9,892 nt of DNA. It comes from Dehalococcoidia bacterium. Lineage in GTDB: Bacteria > Chloroflexota > Dehalococcoidia > GIF9 > AB-539-J10. The first letter of the stretch is position 1. Every line of letters begins with the position of its first letter. Positions 1 through 6,466 of this stretch are shown one piece after another. The position numbers were made by a program, and so were the translations under genes. The stretch spans positions 1 to 9,892 of the forward strand of contig JAUUZT010000016.1 in the NCBI GenBank assembly GCA_030589825.1, written 5' to 3'. The notes below the pieces were generated by a model, which ran no database searches, had not been told where the DNA came from, and saw only the letters and a program-made list of their open reading frames with translations.

Positions 1-281
1 AGGTCGAAACTATCCTCTAGGAAGGTCTCTGTTTCCTGTCGTCCCTGTCGGCTAAGGTACATAATGTGAAAGGCATAATAATCGGCGTAGTCAGGATAAA
101 GACCATAAACAGCAAACCCACCTCCAAGACCGTTACCACGGTCGTGCATGTTGGCGATAGCCTTGGTTATTCCCTCACCAGAAAACCTTTTACCGGTTAC
201 ATCCATTACTCCAAATATCGAGCAGGAGTCGATTACCTTGCCATCATGATAACTGTTATTTATTTCTGTCAAATTCTTCAT
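1..281 (-). CDS. Class II glutamine amidotransferase, split glutamate synthase (GltB1-like) subunit, N-terminal part
   Basis: Only the first 93 or so residues are present; the gene runs off the left edge. Glutaminase domains of this family release ammonia from glutamine with an N-terminal cysteine nucleophile. Here Cys20 begins CSIFGVMD, so a 19-residue propeptide would have to be removed to expose it; there is no in-frame Met between residue 1 and Cys20. Further on, DRGNGLGGGFAVYGLYPDYA and the following Tyr-rich stretch resemble domain 1 of archaeal-type glutamate synthase, where the amidotransferase is a separate protein, rather than the large bacterial GltB. The ATG follows AAGGAAACTG, a reasonable ribosome site, 24 bases after the oxidoreductase stop, so it is co-transcribed with the ferredoxin-like and FAD genes. 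A different class II amidotransferase is possible, but the tyrosine-rich motif and the redox neighbours favour glutamate synthase. Confidence 0.82.
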   Translation of the reverse strand, partial: MKNLTEINNSYHDGKVIDSCSIFGVMDVTGKRFSGEGITKAIANMHDRGNGLGGGFAVYGLYPDYADYYAFHIMYLSRQGRQETETFLEDSFD

Positions 282-305
282 CAGTTTCCTTCTGGAATGT
301 TTCCT

Positions 306-1652
306 TTATTCCCCTGCCAGTATCTCCTCGGGTTCTTCGGCCGTGATAATCGAGTAATCTTCCGCCGAGGAAGGTAACGATAACTGTGGTAGCCATAGTT
401 CCTCAGGGATGGAAGCGAGACCAAAGTCCTCTGTTACCAGTACATACTTGAACTCTTCCACGTTTATCTTATTTCTCATTAAGTTAATATAGATGCCGGC
501 TTTTTCGGTATTACCGGTAAGTATCATTCCCACAATAACCCCATCCTTTATTACTACTTTACGATAGTTAGAACCTTTACTTTCTTTCAGCACCTCGTAG
601 CTGTTATCTGGAGGATTCACTGTTCCTGCAGAGGCAATACGCAGGCCGAAATAATTAAGGGAATTCATAGAGGTTCCCCCCTGATACTCATTATGAATGC
701 CAGCCATATTAAAGCCAGCAATTCTCCCTCCCATGTATGCATTAGGCCAGATAGGACTGAGGCGGTAATCTCCATTTATAAAATCATAGGACTCTGCGGC
801 GTCACCGCAGGCATAAATGCAGGGATGAGAGGTTTCCATTTGCCGATTAACTACAATCCCTCGATTTATATTGATACCGCTATTACGTGCCAGCTCAATG
901 CGAGGCCTTACTCCGATAGCTACCACCACTGCATTACAGAGGATTATTCTTCCATCATCCATTATTACACTGCTAACAGTGTCCCTGTTCATCGAGGTAT
1001 TGCTGATTTCAGCTACGGTGTGACTGGTTAAAACTTCAACCCCTGCCAGTTGCAGCTTTTCCTTGGCCATAGTGGATACTTCCTCATCAAGTATAAGGTT
1101 CAGCAAGCTGTCTTTCATTTCCACCACGGTCACCCTGGCATTCCGTTTCAACAGTGCTTCAGTCACGCTAACTCCAATAAGACCTCCCCCAATAACAACT
1201 ACCCCATCTGCGTCATTAAGAAACTGATCTATCAACTTAGCATCATCAAGGGTAATGAAATTGAACACCCCTCTCTTACTGATTCCAGGAGTAGGGGGAA
1301 CAATTGGTACTCCTCCGGTAGCAAGCAGCAGTTTCTCCCAGGCTATCTGCCTGCCGTCAGCTAATTCTGCGGTATGCTTCTCGACATCCAGTGTTTCAAC
1401 TTTATTCCCGGATATTATCTGGATATTATTGACTTTATAGAAATCCGCTGGACGAAAACTGATTTTATCTATCGGGCGTTTCTCAGCCAGATATTCAGAG
1501 ATAAGAGGCCTTGAATACGTTGGATAGGGCTCGTCTGAGATCATGGCAATCGATCCGGTTTTATCGATATCCCGTATAGCTTCAACCGCCCCAATACCTC
1601 CTGCTGAGTTACCTATAATTAAATATTTTACTGTTAGCTTATTATTTACCAT
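306..1652 (-). CDS. FAD-dependent NAD(P)H oxidoreductase (NirB / NADH-rubredoxin reductase type)
   Basis: Two-dinucleotide-fold flavoprotein of 448 residues, a usual length for the family. The N-terminal FAD motif is GNSAGG (14-19), followed by ATGG (111-114), the NAD(P) motif GGGLIG (155-160) and the FAD-ribityl motif YACGDAAE (280-287). Residues from about 330 resemble the small C-terminal domain of NADH-rubredoxin and nitrite reductases. There is no CxxxxC redox disulfide after the first motif, so it is not a lipoamide/glutathione-reductase-type enzyme; it should move electrons between NAD(P)H and a protein or iron-sulfur partner. The ATG has AGAAGG upstream. It lies between a four-cluster ferredoxin-like protein and a glutaminase subunit, so I infer that it supplies electrons to glutamate synthase in the cytoplasm. 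An NADH oxidase or independent ferredoxin reductase role cannot be excluded. Confidence 0.87.
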   Translation of the reverse strand: MVNNKLTVKYLIIGNSAGGIGAVEAIRDIDKTGSIAMISDEPYPTYSRPLISEYLAEKRPIDKISFRPADFYKVNNIQIISGNKVETLDVEKHTAELADGRQIAWEKLLLATGGVPIVPPTPGISKRGVFNFITLDDAKLIDQFLNDADGVVVIGGGLIGVSVTEALLKRNARVTVVEMKDSLLNLILDEEVSTMAKEKLQLAGVEVLTSHTVAEISNTSMNRDTVSSVIMDDGRIILCNAVVVAIGVRPRIELARNSGININRGIVVNRQMETSHPCIYACGDAAESYDFINGDYRLSPIWPNAYMGGRIAGFNMAGIHNEYQGGTSMNSLNYFGLRIASAGTVNPPDNSYEVLKESKGSNYRKVVIKDGVIVGMILTGNTEKAGIYINLMRNKINVEEFKYVLVTEDFGLASIPEELWLPQLSLPSSAEDYSIITAEEPEEILAGE

Positions 1653-1687
1653 CTTGTACCTTCTGTAATTACTCTTTCTTCTTTCAA

Positions 1688-1709
1688 GAGAAACGAAACT
1701 GCGATTCTC
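1688..1709 (-). other. Small intergenic hairpin
   Basis: In the gap between the ferredoxin-like gene and the oxidoreductase, the transcript can fold GAGAA-T-CG against CG-T-TTCTC: seven pairs with one T-T mismatch and a six-base loop. No T-run follows, so it is not a standard terminator. It may be an RNA stability or processing element inside the operon, or have no function. Confidence 0.3.
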
Positions 1710-1715
1710 GGGGTA

Positions 1716-2201
1716 TTATCTTGATATCATGGCAGGCTTTGAATTCAATAGCTCTTCTTCAATCTCTATAAGCACTAAAGCCTCATTAGGACAATTGGCA
1801 ACGCAGGCTGGAATCTCTTCATCCTGGCAGAGATCGCATTTGATGGCCTTCCCTCGCTCATAGTCCTGTTTTATCGCTCCGAAGGGACAGGCAAGAGCGC
1901 AGGTACCGCAACCGATACATTTTTCTTCGTCTATATTCACTATACCTGTGCTGGTATCCCTGCTTAGAGCTCCGGTCAGGCAAGCATATATACAGGGGGT
2001 ATCTAGGCATTGCTGGCAGCGTAATGACAGTGAAACCGGACCGTTTCTCTCCACCTCTACCCTTGGCAATGGTTGAGGAGTTTCCCTGTTAAATGCTTTT
2101 ACCAGGTCTTTTGACTGGGAATGCTGCAACTGACAATAGACTTCACAAAGCCCACAGCCTATACAGACCTCTTCCTTAATATATACTCTCTTCAACTCCA
2201 A
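1716..2201 (-). CDS. Ferredoxin-like protein with four [4Fe-4S] sites (HycB/DmsB type)
   Basis: A 161-residue electron carrier with exactly sixteen cysteines in four groups: C13/16/19/23, C62/65/70/74, C95/98/101/105 and C122/125/133/137. These are the four cluster-binding groups of the HycB/DmsB/NrfC electron-transfer subunits. It has no signal peptide or membrane segment, so it is expected to be cytoplasmic. Followed by an FAD/NAD(P) oxidoreductase and a glutaminase subunit, it is most simply an electron wire feeding glutamate synthase, although such proteins also serve other oxidoreductases. The start is a TTG only three bases after AGGAG; a second in-frame TTG at residue 3 has a better nine-base spacing and may be the true start. 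No Met lies nearby. Product class is certain; partner is inferred. Confidence 0.9.
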   Translation of the reverse strand: MELKRVYIKEEVCIGCGLCEVYCQLQHSQSKDLVKAFNRETPQPLPRVEVERNGPVSLSLRCQQCLDTPCIYACLTGALSRDTSTGIVNIDEEKCIGCGTCALACPFGAIKQDYERGKAIKCDLCQDEEIPACVANCPNEALVLIEIEEELLNSKPAMISR

Positions 2202-2204
2202 ATT

Positions 2205-2209
2205 CTCCT
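2205..2209 (-). promoter_or_regulatory. Ribosome binding site bearing on the ferredoxin-like start
   Basis: AGGAG on the minus strand sits 3 bases before one TTG (2201) and 9 bases before a second in-frame TTG (2195). No ATG is available nearby, so initiation must use a weak codon. This may lower expression relative to its ATG-started neighbours. Confidence 0.55.
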
Positions 2210-2260
2210 ATATATCGTTATAGTAATCTTCCGTTCTATTATTTATTGGTTTCTTCAGAA

Positions 2261-4894
2261 TCAATTATTTTCCAGGAAACATATAGCACGATGGGTTCGC
2301 GGGTCACCTATGACCTTTGCTGTAGCGCCGCTCGCTGCTGCTTTTACGTCAATCACTTGAACAACATCCTTAAAGTTGCTTAATTCTGGCAATATGTCCT
2401 CCAGTATATTGGGAGAGTCGGTAAAGAATTTGGTATTAAAATCTGCGGTTGTATCGTCAGGATAGACAGGTAGATAAAGTATCTCCGCCTCCACCAAATC
2501 CTGGAAGAAATGGGTTCCGTACGAGACTTCCGGTACATGGCCTGCTTTTTCATGGGCAACCTCTACCAGCACTGCTATGTCATCTATATCTGAATAGCTA
2601 ACGTTCACTCCTAGTTCGATATTACTACTACCCCAGCGACCAGGTCCCATTGCCATTACCATGCTTTCTTTATCATGCAAATGGCTATTTAACTTACCTA
2701 TTACCCTCCCAAGCATACTTTTCTCTTCATATGTCGCTACCTCGTCATACTTCTGGGGGTCAATATAAATGATGTATCTAATATCGCTGACCACACCAGC
2801 GCTGATTGCCTGGTTGGAACGGAATAGTACCCGTTCTTTGGGCAGGTTTTTGGGAATCCTGATCTCAGTACCAGCAGACCTGTGCACACGTAACGAGCGG
2901 CATTGTAGTAAGTTGACCCTGATTTTCCTTGCATCGTCAACATATGCTGTAAATTCAATATCTATCGGCTGGGCCCATGCTCTCTCCAGCTTAGTTAGTA
3001 TTTCTCCAATTACATTGACCATTTTGGTTTGATTTATAAGGTTGTTAAACGTTAGGATTAAATTCTTACCTGAACTGGTGGGTGGAGTTGAAATCAAGTC
3101 ACGCAAGTAACCATCCGCTATTTCAGAGGTCAGTAGGGGAAGTGCTGGATAGTTGTTTCCCTCAATTATTTCGGCAAAAGGCTTAACTTCAAAAGTATTT
3201 GTTTTAAGGTTAAGAACGTCTACTAAACGCTGTGAATATTTTGCTATTCCCATACCGATCTCGGGTCTGAGTTGTGGATGACTTACAGCAATCATCCTGG
3301 GGTAGTCCCCGCTGACGCGATTCACGGCACGTGTACCCAATCCATAGACCAGACGTATCATTCCCTTCGTAGGATCAATACGGGCTGTCCATGCATAGAG
3401 GTTATGTGAGAAAGCTACTCCTGCCAGAATAGGGAAGAAGTAGTGTTTATAGGGCATACCGGAAACACGTTGGACTAAGATGGCCATCTGCTCTTCCCCT
3501 TCACCAAAACCACGTTTGTGACGATATGATATTGCATCAGGGTTCAGGGCACTGGCGTAGACCAACTTGACAGCTTTTATGAATGCTTTCAACCGGTCTT
3601 CAGGACTACCCTGGTTTGTGCAGAACTCACTTCGGTACTTTCCAGCAAAGGCATCCGTAAAGCCATCCTCGAGAAGGCTTGAAGAACGGACAATAATAGG
3701 CGCCTGTCCATAGTAGTCGATTATTTTTCGAAACTGCTCCATAATTTCCTCAGAGAATTTACCTGCTAGAAAACGTGATTCCACTTCAACGAAATCATCC
3801 CATGAGAGCCTGCCTTTTTTTGATAGCTCCAGCCGGATTTGGAAAAGGTTGTTACTAATCAGGAAAGTGAAGAATACGTCTGAGCCAATATAGAATGAAT
3901 CATGCTCTTCTAGTCCTTGAGCGAAGTCAGTATCACCCTTATCTGCAACTAGAACACGCCGGGCAATTAACATTCCAGCCGCTTTACCGCCGATACGCCC
4001 GGAACCGATAAGGCGACCTCTTACCTGAAGTAGATCATTCAGGGTCAAGTAGTGATCGGCAAGCTGATTTAATTTGGGGTGATTACCGAAGATCATTTGG
4101 CAGAGTTTTCCTTTAAGCGTTTTTGCCTCTTCAGTTTCCTCGGTAAAATCCGTTTCATTTTCCTGGTATTGCATAATGTTTCGATAAACAACATCCCAGG
4201 GTGCTATTGACTGCGATTTAATTTCTACTGGTAGCAATCTAGCTGCAGTCAGTAACATTGCTGCGTCACCGCTGTGAGAAACAGGTTCCAATCCTTCATT
4301 GCTAAGCAGATGTGGTAAAAACATCTGTGTAGAATAACGGTTCCAGACCTTAAGCGGATGAATATAAGTATTTCCAGCGACATGATACACGTCCACGAGT
4401 ATCTGAGTGGTATTGCGAATACGGTTAATTGTGCTATGCCCATGTTGACCGCGCCGTAGAGCAAAATAGGCTAAATGACCAAGCTCAAAAAGGTAAGGGC
4501 AGGTCACCTGAAAGAAGTTGGCCAGAAGTTCATCGGTAGCCCACTCGTTGACCAGAGAGGAGATATTGTCAAAAACGAAACAACTTTTTGGCCCACATTC
4601 TTCAATTATTCGGTGTACTTCGCTACTGAAATAGTCAAACCCAAGAGAGGGGTCTATCTTTTTAATCGTTAGCCCTGGACAAGGCTCGATGATCGCTGTC
4701 TGTGGGGCAAACCGCAGGTAAATGCAATCAAGTCCGTCCCTAATTGACTGCGTGACAAATGCGCGAGCGAAATATGGATAGTCCTCAAGTTGGTCAACCT
4801 GCCAGACTAAATTGTCACCCAGGCGCAGTCCTTGCAGTAACTTGTCAAGCGGCAGCAACCCACTGCTATACATCTCGGGAGCCATTTTTTGCAT
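2261..4894 (-). CDS. KaiC-like (P-loop-less) and PEP-synthase ATP-grasp domain fusion protein
   Basis: An 877-residue protein in three parts. Residues about 10-200 resemble the KaiC/RadA RecA-like fold: SGLLPLDKLLQGL at the start, a Walker B-like CFVFDN (105-110), and a closing strand around HPLKVWNRYS (179-188). The Walker A loop is missing: residues 31-40 (WQVDQLEDYP) occupy its place without GKT/GKS. Residues about 290-670 match the PEP synthase/pyruvate phosphate dikinase nucleotide-binding domain: IGGKAAGM (301-308), IIVRSSSLLEDG (400-411), FAGKYRS (416-422), AGVAFS (491-496) and a degenerate DIEF...LLQCRSL (645-668). The C-terminal part (about 690-870) contains GPGRWGS (750-756) and YGTHFFQDLVE (792-802). 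The phosphohistidine swivelling domain and the PEP-binding barrel are absent, so it cannot be a complete PEP synthase. It heads the glutamate synthase-like block, 59 bases before the ferredoxin-like gene. A regulatory or phosphotransfer role is inference. The ATG lies 11 bases after AGGAAG, somewhat far, so the start could shift to Met4. Confidence 0.8.
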   Translation of the reverse strand: MQKMAPEMYSSGLLPLDKLLQGLRLGDNLVWQVDQLEDYPYFARAFVTQSIRDGLDCIYLRFAPQTAIIEPCPGLTIKKIDPSLGFDYFSSEVHRIIEECGPKSCFVFDNISSLVNEWATDELLANFFQVTCPYLFELGHLAYFALRRGQHGHSTINRIRNTTQILVDVYHVAGNTYIHPLKVWNRYSTQMFLPHLLSNEGLEPVSHSGDAAMLLTAARLLPVEIKSQSIAPWDVVYRNIMQYQENETDFTEETEEAKTLKGKLCQMIFGNHPKLNQLADHYLTLNDLLQVRGRLIGSGRIGGKAAGMLIARRVLVADKGDTDFAQGLEEHDSFYIGSDVFFTFLISNNLFQIRLELSKKGRLSWDDFVEVESRFLAGKFSEEIMEQFRKIIDYYGQAPIIVRSSSLLEDGFTDAFAGKYRSEFCTNQGSPEDRLKAFIKAVKLVYASALNPDAISYRHKRGFGEGEEQMAILVQRVSGMPYKHYFFPILAGVAFSHNLYAWTARIDPTKGMIRLVYGLGTRAVNRVSGDYPRMIAVSHPQLRPEIGMGIAKYSQRLVDVLNLKTNTFEVKPFAEIIEGNNYPALPLLTSEIADGYLRDLISTPPTSSGKNLILTFNNLINQTKMVNVIGEILTKLERAWAQPIDIEFTAYVDDARKIRVNLLQCRSLRVHRSAGTEIRIPKNLPKERVLFRSNQAISAGVVSDIRYIIYIDPQKYDEVATYEEKSMLGRVIGKLNSHLHDKESMVMAMGPGRWGSSNIELGVNVSYSDIDDIAVLVEVAHEKAGHVPEVSYGTHFFQDLVEAEILYLPVYPDDTTADFNTKFFTDSPNILEDILPELSNFKDVVQVIDVKAAASGATAKVIGDPRTHRAICFLENN

Positions 4895-4919
4895 TTCAAC
4901 AATATCTTCCTGCCTAGTA

Positions 4920-4955
4920 ATATGGTATACGGCAACCGTCTGCTGTATACCATAT
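4920..4955. repeat. Inverted repeat IR1 (putative operator over promoter P1)
   Basis: The arms atatggtatac (4920-4930) and gtataccatat (4945-4955) are perfect 11-bp complements. After one mismatch the pairing continues with gca/tgc, giving a near-perfect 15-bp inverted repeat around six bases. It covers the -10 box and the expected start site of promoter P1, 26 bases before the KaiC/PEP-synthase fusion gene. Transcription would begin inside it, so the full RNA hairpin would not form; a DNA operator for a dimeric repressor is more likely. Each arm carries the half-site ATACRGCA that also occurs in IR2. Confidence 0.75.
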
Positions 4956-4977
4956 AATACTATGATATTTTTGTCAA
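4949..4977 (-). promoter_or_regulatory. Promoter candidate P1 for the glutamate synthase-like block
   Basis: On the minus strand a perfect -35 box TTGACA (4977-4972) is separated by exactly 17 bases from TATGGT (4954-4949; four of six consensus bases). Transcription would start near 4942, giving a leader of about 48 bases before the ATG at 4894. The -10 box lies in the upstream arm of IR1. Confidence 0.6.
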
Positions 4978-5064
4978 ATTTTCAGGTTATTTCGACTGAC
5001 AACGCAGGTTTTATTGTTTAACAAAGAAATAGCTAATAACCTGCGCTAGGGTAGTATATAAACC

Positions 5065-5102
5065 ATAATACGGCAATATATATAATTATATTGCCGTATT
5101 AT
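5065..5102. repeat. Inverted repeat IR2, perfect 16-bp arms
   Basis: The arms ataatacggcaatata (5065-5080) and tatattgccgtattat (5087-5102) are perfect complements around a six-base centre. On the minus strand no T-run follows, and it lies 160 bases after the dehydrogenase stop, so a terminator is unlikely. The arms contain ATACGGCA, the half-site seen in IR1, and the outer edge overlaps a TATAAT box. A second operator for the same regulator fits best; a small palindromic mobile repeat is the alternative. Confidence 0.75.
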
Positions 5103-5125
5103 ATACGAATACAAACCGCTGACAG
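5098..5125 (-). promoter_or_regulatory. Promoter candidate P2 overlapping IR2
   Basis: On the minus strand a perfect TATAAT (5103-5098) is preceded, 16 bases away, by CTGTCA (5125-5120; four of six -35 consensus bases). The -10 box overlaps the upstream arm of IR2, the same layout as P1 and IR1. The region is AT-rich, so a chance TATAAT is possible. Confidence 0.4.
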
Positions 5126-5261
5126 ATAGCTTTTTGTAACCCCTGGTTATTGAAATGAATAACACTGCTGTAAGCAACTAAACAGCATTAGCTGAGTAAT
5201 AGACCTACCATGCCACTGGTAGTTATCCGCTTATACAGGTAGGGATTTTATTGTAGTTCTG

Positions 5262-6452
5262 TTACTGTTCGCAGTCTAGTTTGCCCTCGTAGGCGTTTTC
5301 AAATAGCCTGACCATGCCTTTCTCGGTGACCTTGCGTGGATTGCGTGCAACATGCGCCGGACTTTGGAATACATTTTGTGCGATTGTTGAAATCATATCT
5401 TTGGTTACCCCTGTGGTTCTTATAGATGCTGGGATATCCAGGTCGTAAAGCAGCTTCTTAAAAGACAGGGCGGATTGAAAAGCGGCATCACGTAAGGACA
5501 TCTCTTCGACAGGCTCGCCAAGTATCTTGGCAATTGTGGCATATTTCGTTTGGTTTGCAATAGCATTGTACTCCATCGTATAAGGTGTTGTAATAGCTAC
5601 TGCGTAGCCGTGTGGCAGATGGATACTAGTTGCCGGATAAGAATAAGCATAGGCGCAGGCATGTCCCAGCACGGTTCCTGCGGTGCCAAAGGCAAGTCCT
5701 CCCAGCAGTGCTGCCAGCGACATATTTTTTCGAGCCTCAATATTGTCCCCGCAGGCATATGCTTCCCTGAGGTTATCAGCTACGAGTTGCATGGTCTGTA
5801 GTGCAAAGGCATCTGTTATAGGGGTGGCATTAAGCGATACAAAAGCCTCCATTCCATTGCAAAAAGTGTCCACGCCGGCGTTAGCCGTCACAGTAGCAGG
5901 CGTGGTCATGGTGAATTCAGGATCTACCAGCGCGAGGGAGGGGTACATCAGGCTGCTGAATAATACTGCTTTACCTTGCGGAGTGGAGAAGGCAACCGCA
6001 TTGGAGACCTCGCTGCCGGTACCCGCCGTGGTAGGCATTAATACTAACGGTGCTGGGGGATTCTGGAAAGTCTTTTTTAGCCAGTCTGAGAGTGTGCCAG
6101 CATTGGTAATTGAAAGTGCAGATACCTTGGCATTGTCCAGGACACTTCCGCCGCCAACCCCGATTACCCCATCAAAATTGCCTTTTCTGGTGAATTCTAT
6201 TGCCGCTTCACCTCCGGCAACAGATGGTTCTGTCTCCGCCTTGTCCCAAACTGTATATTTGAACCCACCTTCTCTTAGTTGAGTTACTACCTTATCCAGT
6301 ATTTCTGATTGACCGATAACCGTATCGGTAATGATGGCTATATTCTTAGCCCCAAGATTTTGCAATTCCTCACTAAGCTGTTTCACAGCTCCTAGCCCAA
6401 AGATAATTTTTCTGGCAGTAGAGAATGAAAATGTTTTCATATTTGTATCCAA
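5262..6452 (-). CDS. Iron-type (group III) alcohol dehydrogenase paralogue with an altered metal site
   Basis: Iron-type NAD(P)-dependent alcohol dehydrogenase family, cytoplasmic, which interconverts an alcohol and an aldehyde. From a TTG at 6452 it has 396 residues; this start sits six bases after AAGGAG. Alternatives are an ATG at 6440, matching the paralogue's N-terminus, and a TTG at 6476 inside the upstream gene. Family motifs are GGGSVLDNAK (100-109) and PTTAGTGSEVSNA (140-152). Of the four metal ligands of FucO-like enzymes, Asp195, His264 and His281 are present, but the His expected at 199 is Asn (DTFCNGMEA, where the neighbour has DALCHALEA). The Asn codon is AAT, one base from CAT. 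Reading frame and all other motifs are intact, so this is not an obvious pseudogene. It may bind metal weakly, use another metal, or have a changed role. It is the last gene of the block, starting 14 bases after its paralogue's stop. Confidence 0.88.
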   Translation of the reverse strand: MDTNMKTFSFSTARKIIFGLGAVKQLSEELQNLGAKNIAIITDTVIGQSEILDKVVTQLREGGFKYTVWDKAETEPSVAGGEAAIEFTRKGNFDGVIGVGGGSVLDNAKVSALSITNAGTLSDWLKKTFQNPPAPLVLMPTTAGTGSEVSNAVAFSTPQGKAVLFSSLMYPSLALVDPEFTMTTPATVTANAGVDTFCNGMEAFVSLNATPITDAFALQTMQLVADNLREAYACGDNIEARKNMSLAALLGGLAFGTAGTVLGHACAYAYSYPATSIHLPHGYAVAITTPYTMEYNAIANQTKYATIAKILGEPVEEMSLRDAAFQSALSFKKLLYDLDIPASIRTTGVTKDMISTIAQNVFQSPAHVARNPRKVTEKGMVRLFENAYEGKLDCEQ

Positions 6453-6458
6453 AACGCA

Positions 6459-6464
6459 CTCCTT
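6459..6464 (-). promoter_or_regulatory. Ribosome binding site deciding the start of the second alcohol dehydrogenase
   Basis: AAGGAG lies two bases after the upstream TAA stop (6467-6469) and six bases before TTG at 6452, the usual spacing. The ATG at 6440, although matching the paralogue's first residue, is 18 bases away. This favours the TTG start and re-initiation by ribosomes ending the upstream gene. Confidence 0.6.
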
Positions 6465-6466
6465 TT

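Larger units (their letters stand above)
4895..5261. other. Intergenic region between the two gene blocks
   Basis: These 367 bases hold no convincing gene. The left two thirds contain two large inverted repeats and two leftward promoter candidates, described separately. Nearer the upstream block are weak structures only: a six-base-pair stem at 5205-5222 (CTACCA/TGGTAG, six-base loop) and a short TAACC/GGTTA stem at 5137-5149. Neither is followed by a T-run on the minus strand, so no clear intrinsic terminator for the dehydrogenase block is visible, and read-through into the left block is possible. Confidence 0.7.

Noticed and set aside
66..377. A 103-codon plus-strand open frame at the left edge
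   Set aside because: It overlaps the start of the glutaminase gene and the end of the oxidoreductase gene on the other strand, both with recognisable motifs and ribosome sites.
2261..4894. Simple annotation of the large gene as phosphoenolpyruvate synthase (ppsA)
   Set aside because: It has the nucleotide-binding region but neither the catalytic phosphohistidine domain nor the PEP-binding barrel, and its N-terminal KaiC-like part is foreign to PpsA.
5065..5102. IR2 as an intrinsic terminator of the dehydrogenase block
   Set aside because: The stem is AT-rich at its ends, has no following T-run on the minus strand, and lies 160 bases from the stop codon; the shared half-sites with IR1 and the overlapping TATAAT fit an operator better.
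5065..5102. IR1 and IR2 as CRISPR repeats or insertion-sequence ends
   Set aside because: There is no regular array of repeats with unique spacers, no transposase gene, and the two palindromes share only a half-site rather than whole sequence.
5166..5187. tgctgt...acagca as a further regulator half-site pair
   Set aside because: The copies face outwards, match the ATACRGCA half-site only in part, and do not overlap a promoter; too weak to claim.
5205..5222. CTACCA/TGGTAG hairpin as terminator
   Set aside because: Only six base pairs and no T-tract on the minus strand.
5683..6282. A 199-codon plus-strand open frame opposite the second alcohol dehydrogenase
   Set aside because: It is antisense to a well-supported dehydrogenase gene and its translation shows no recognisable family motif; a shadow of the real gene.
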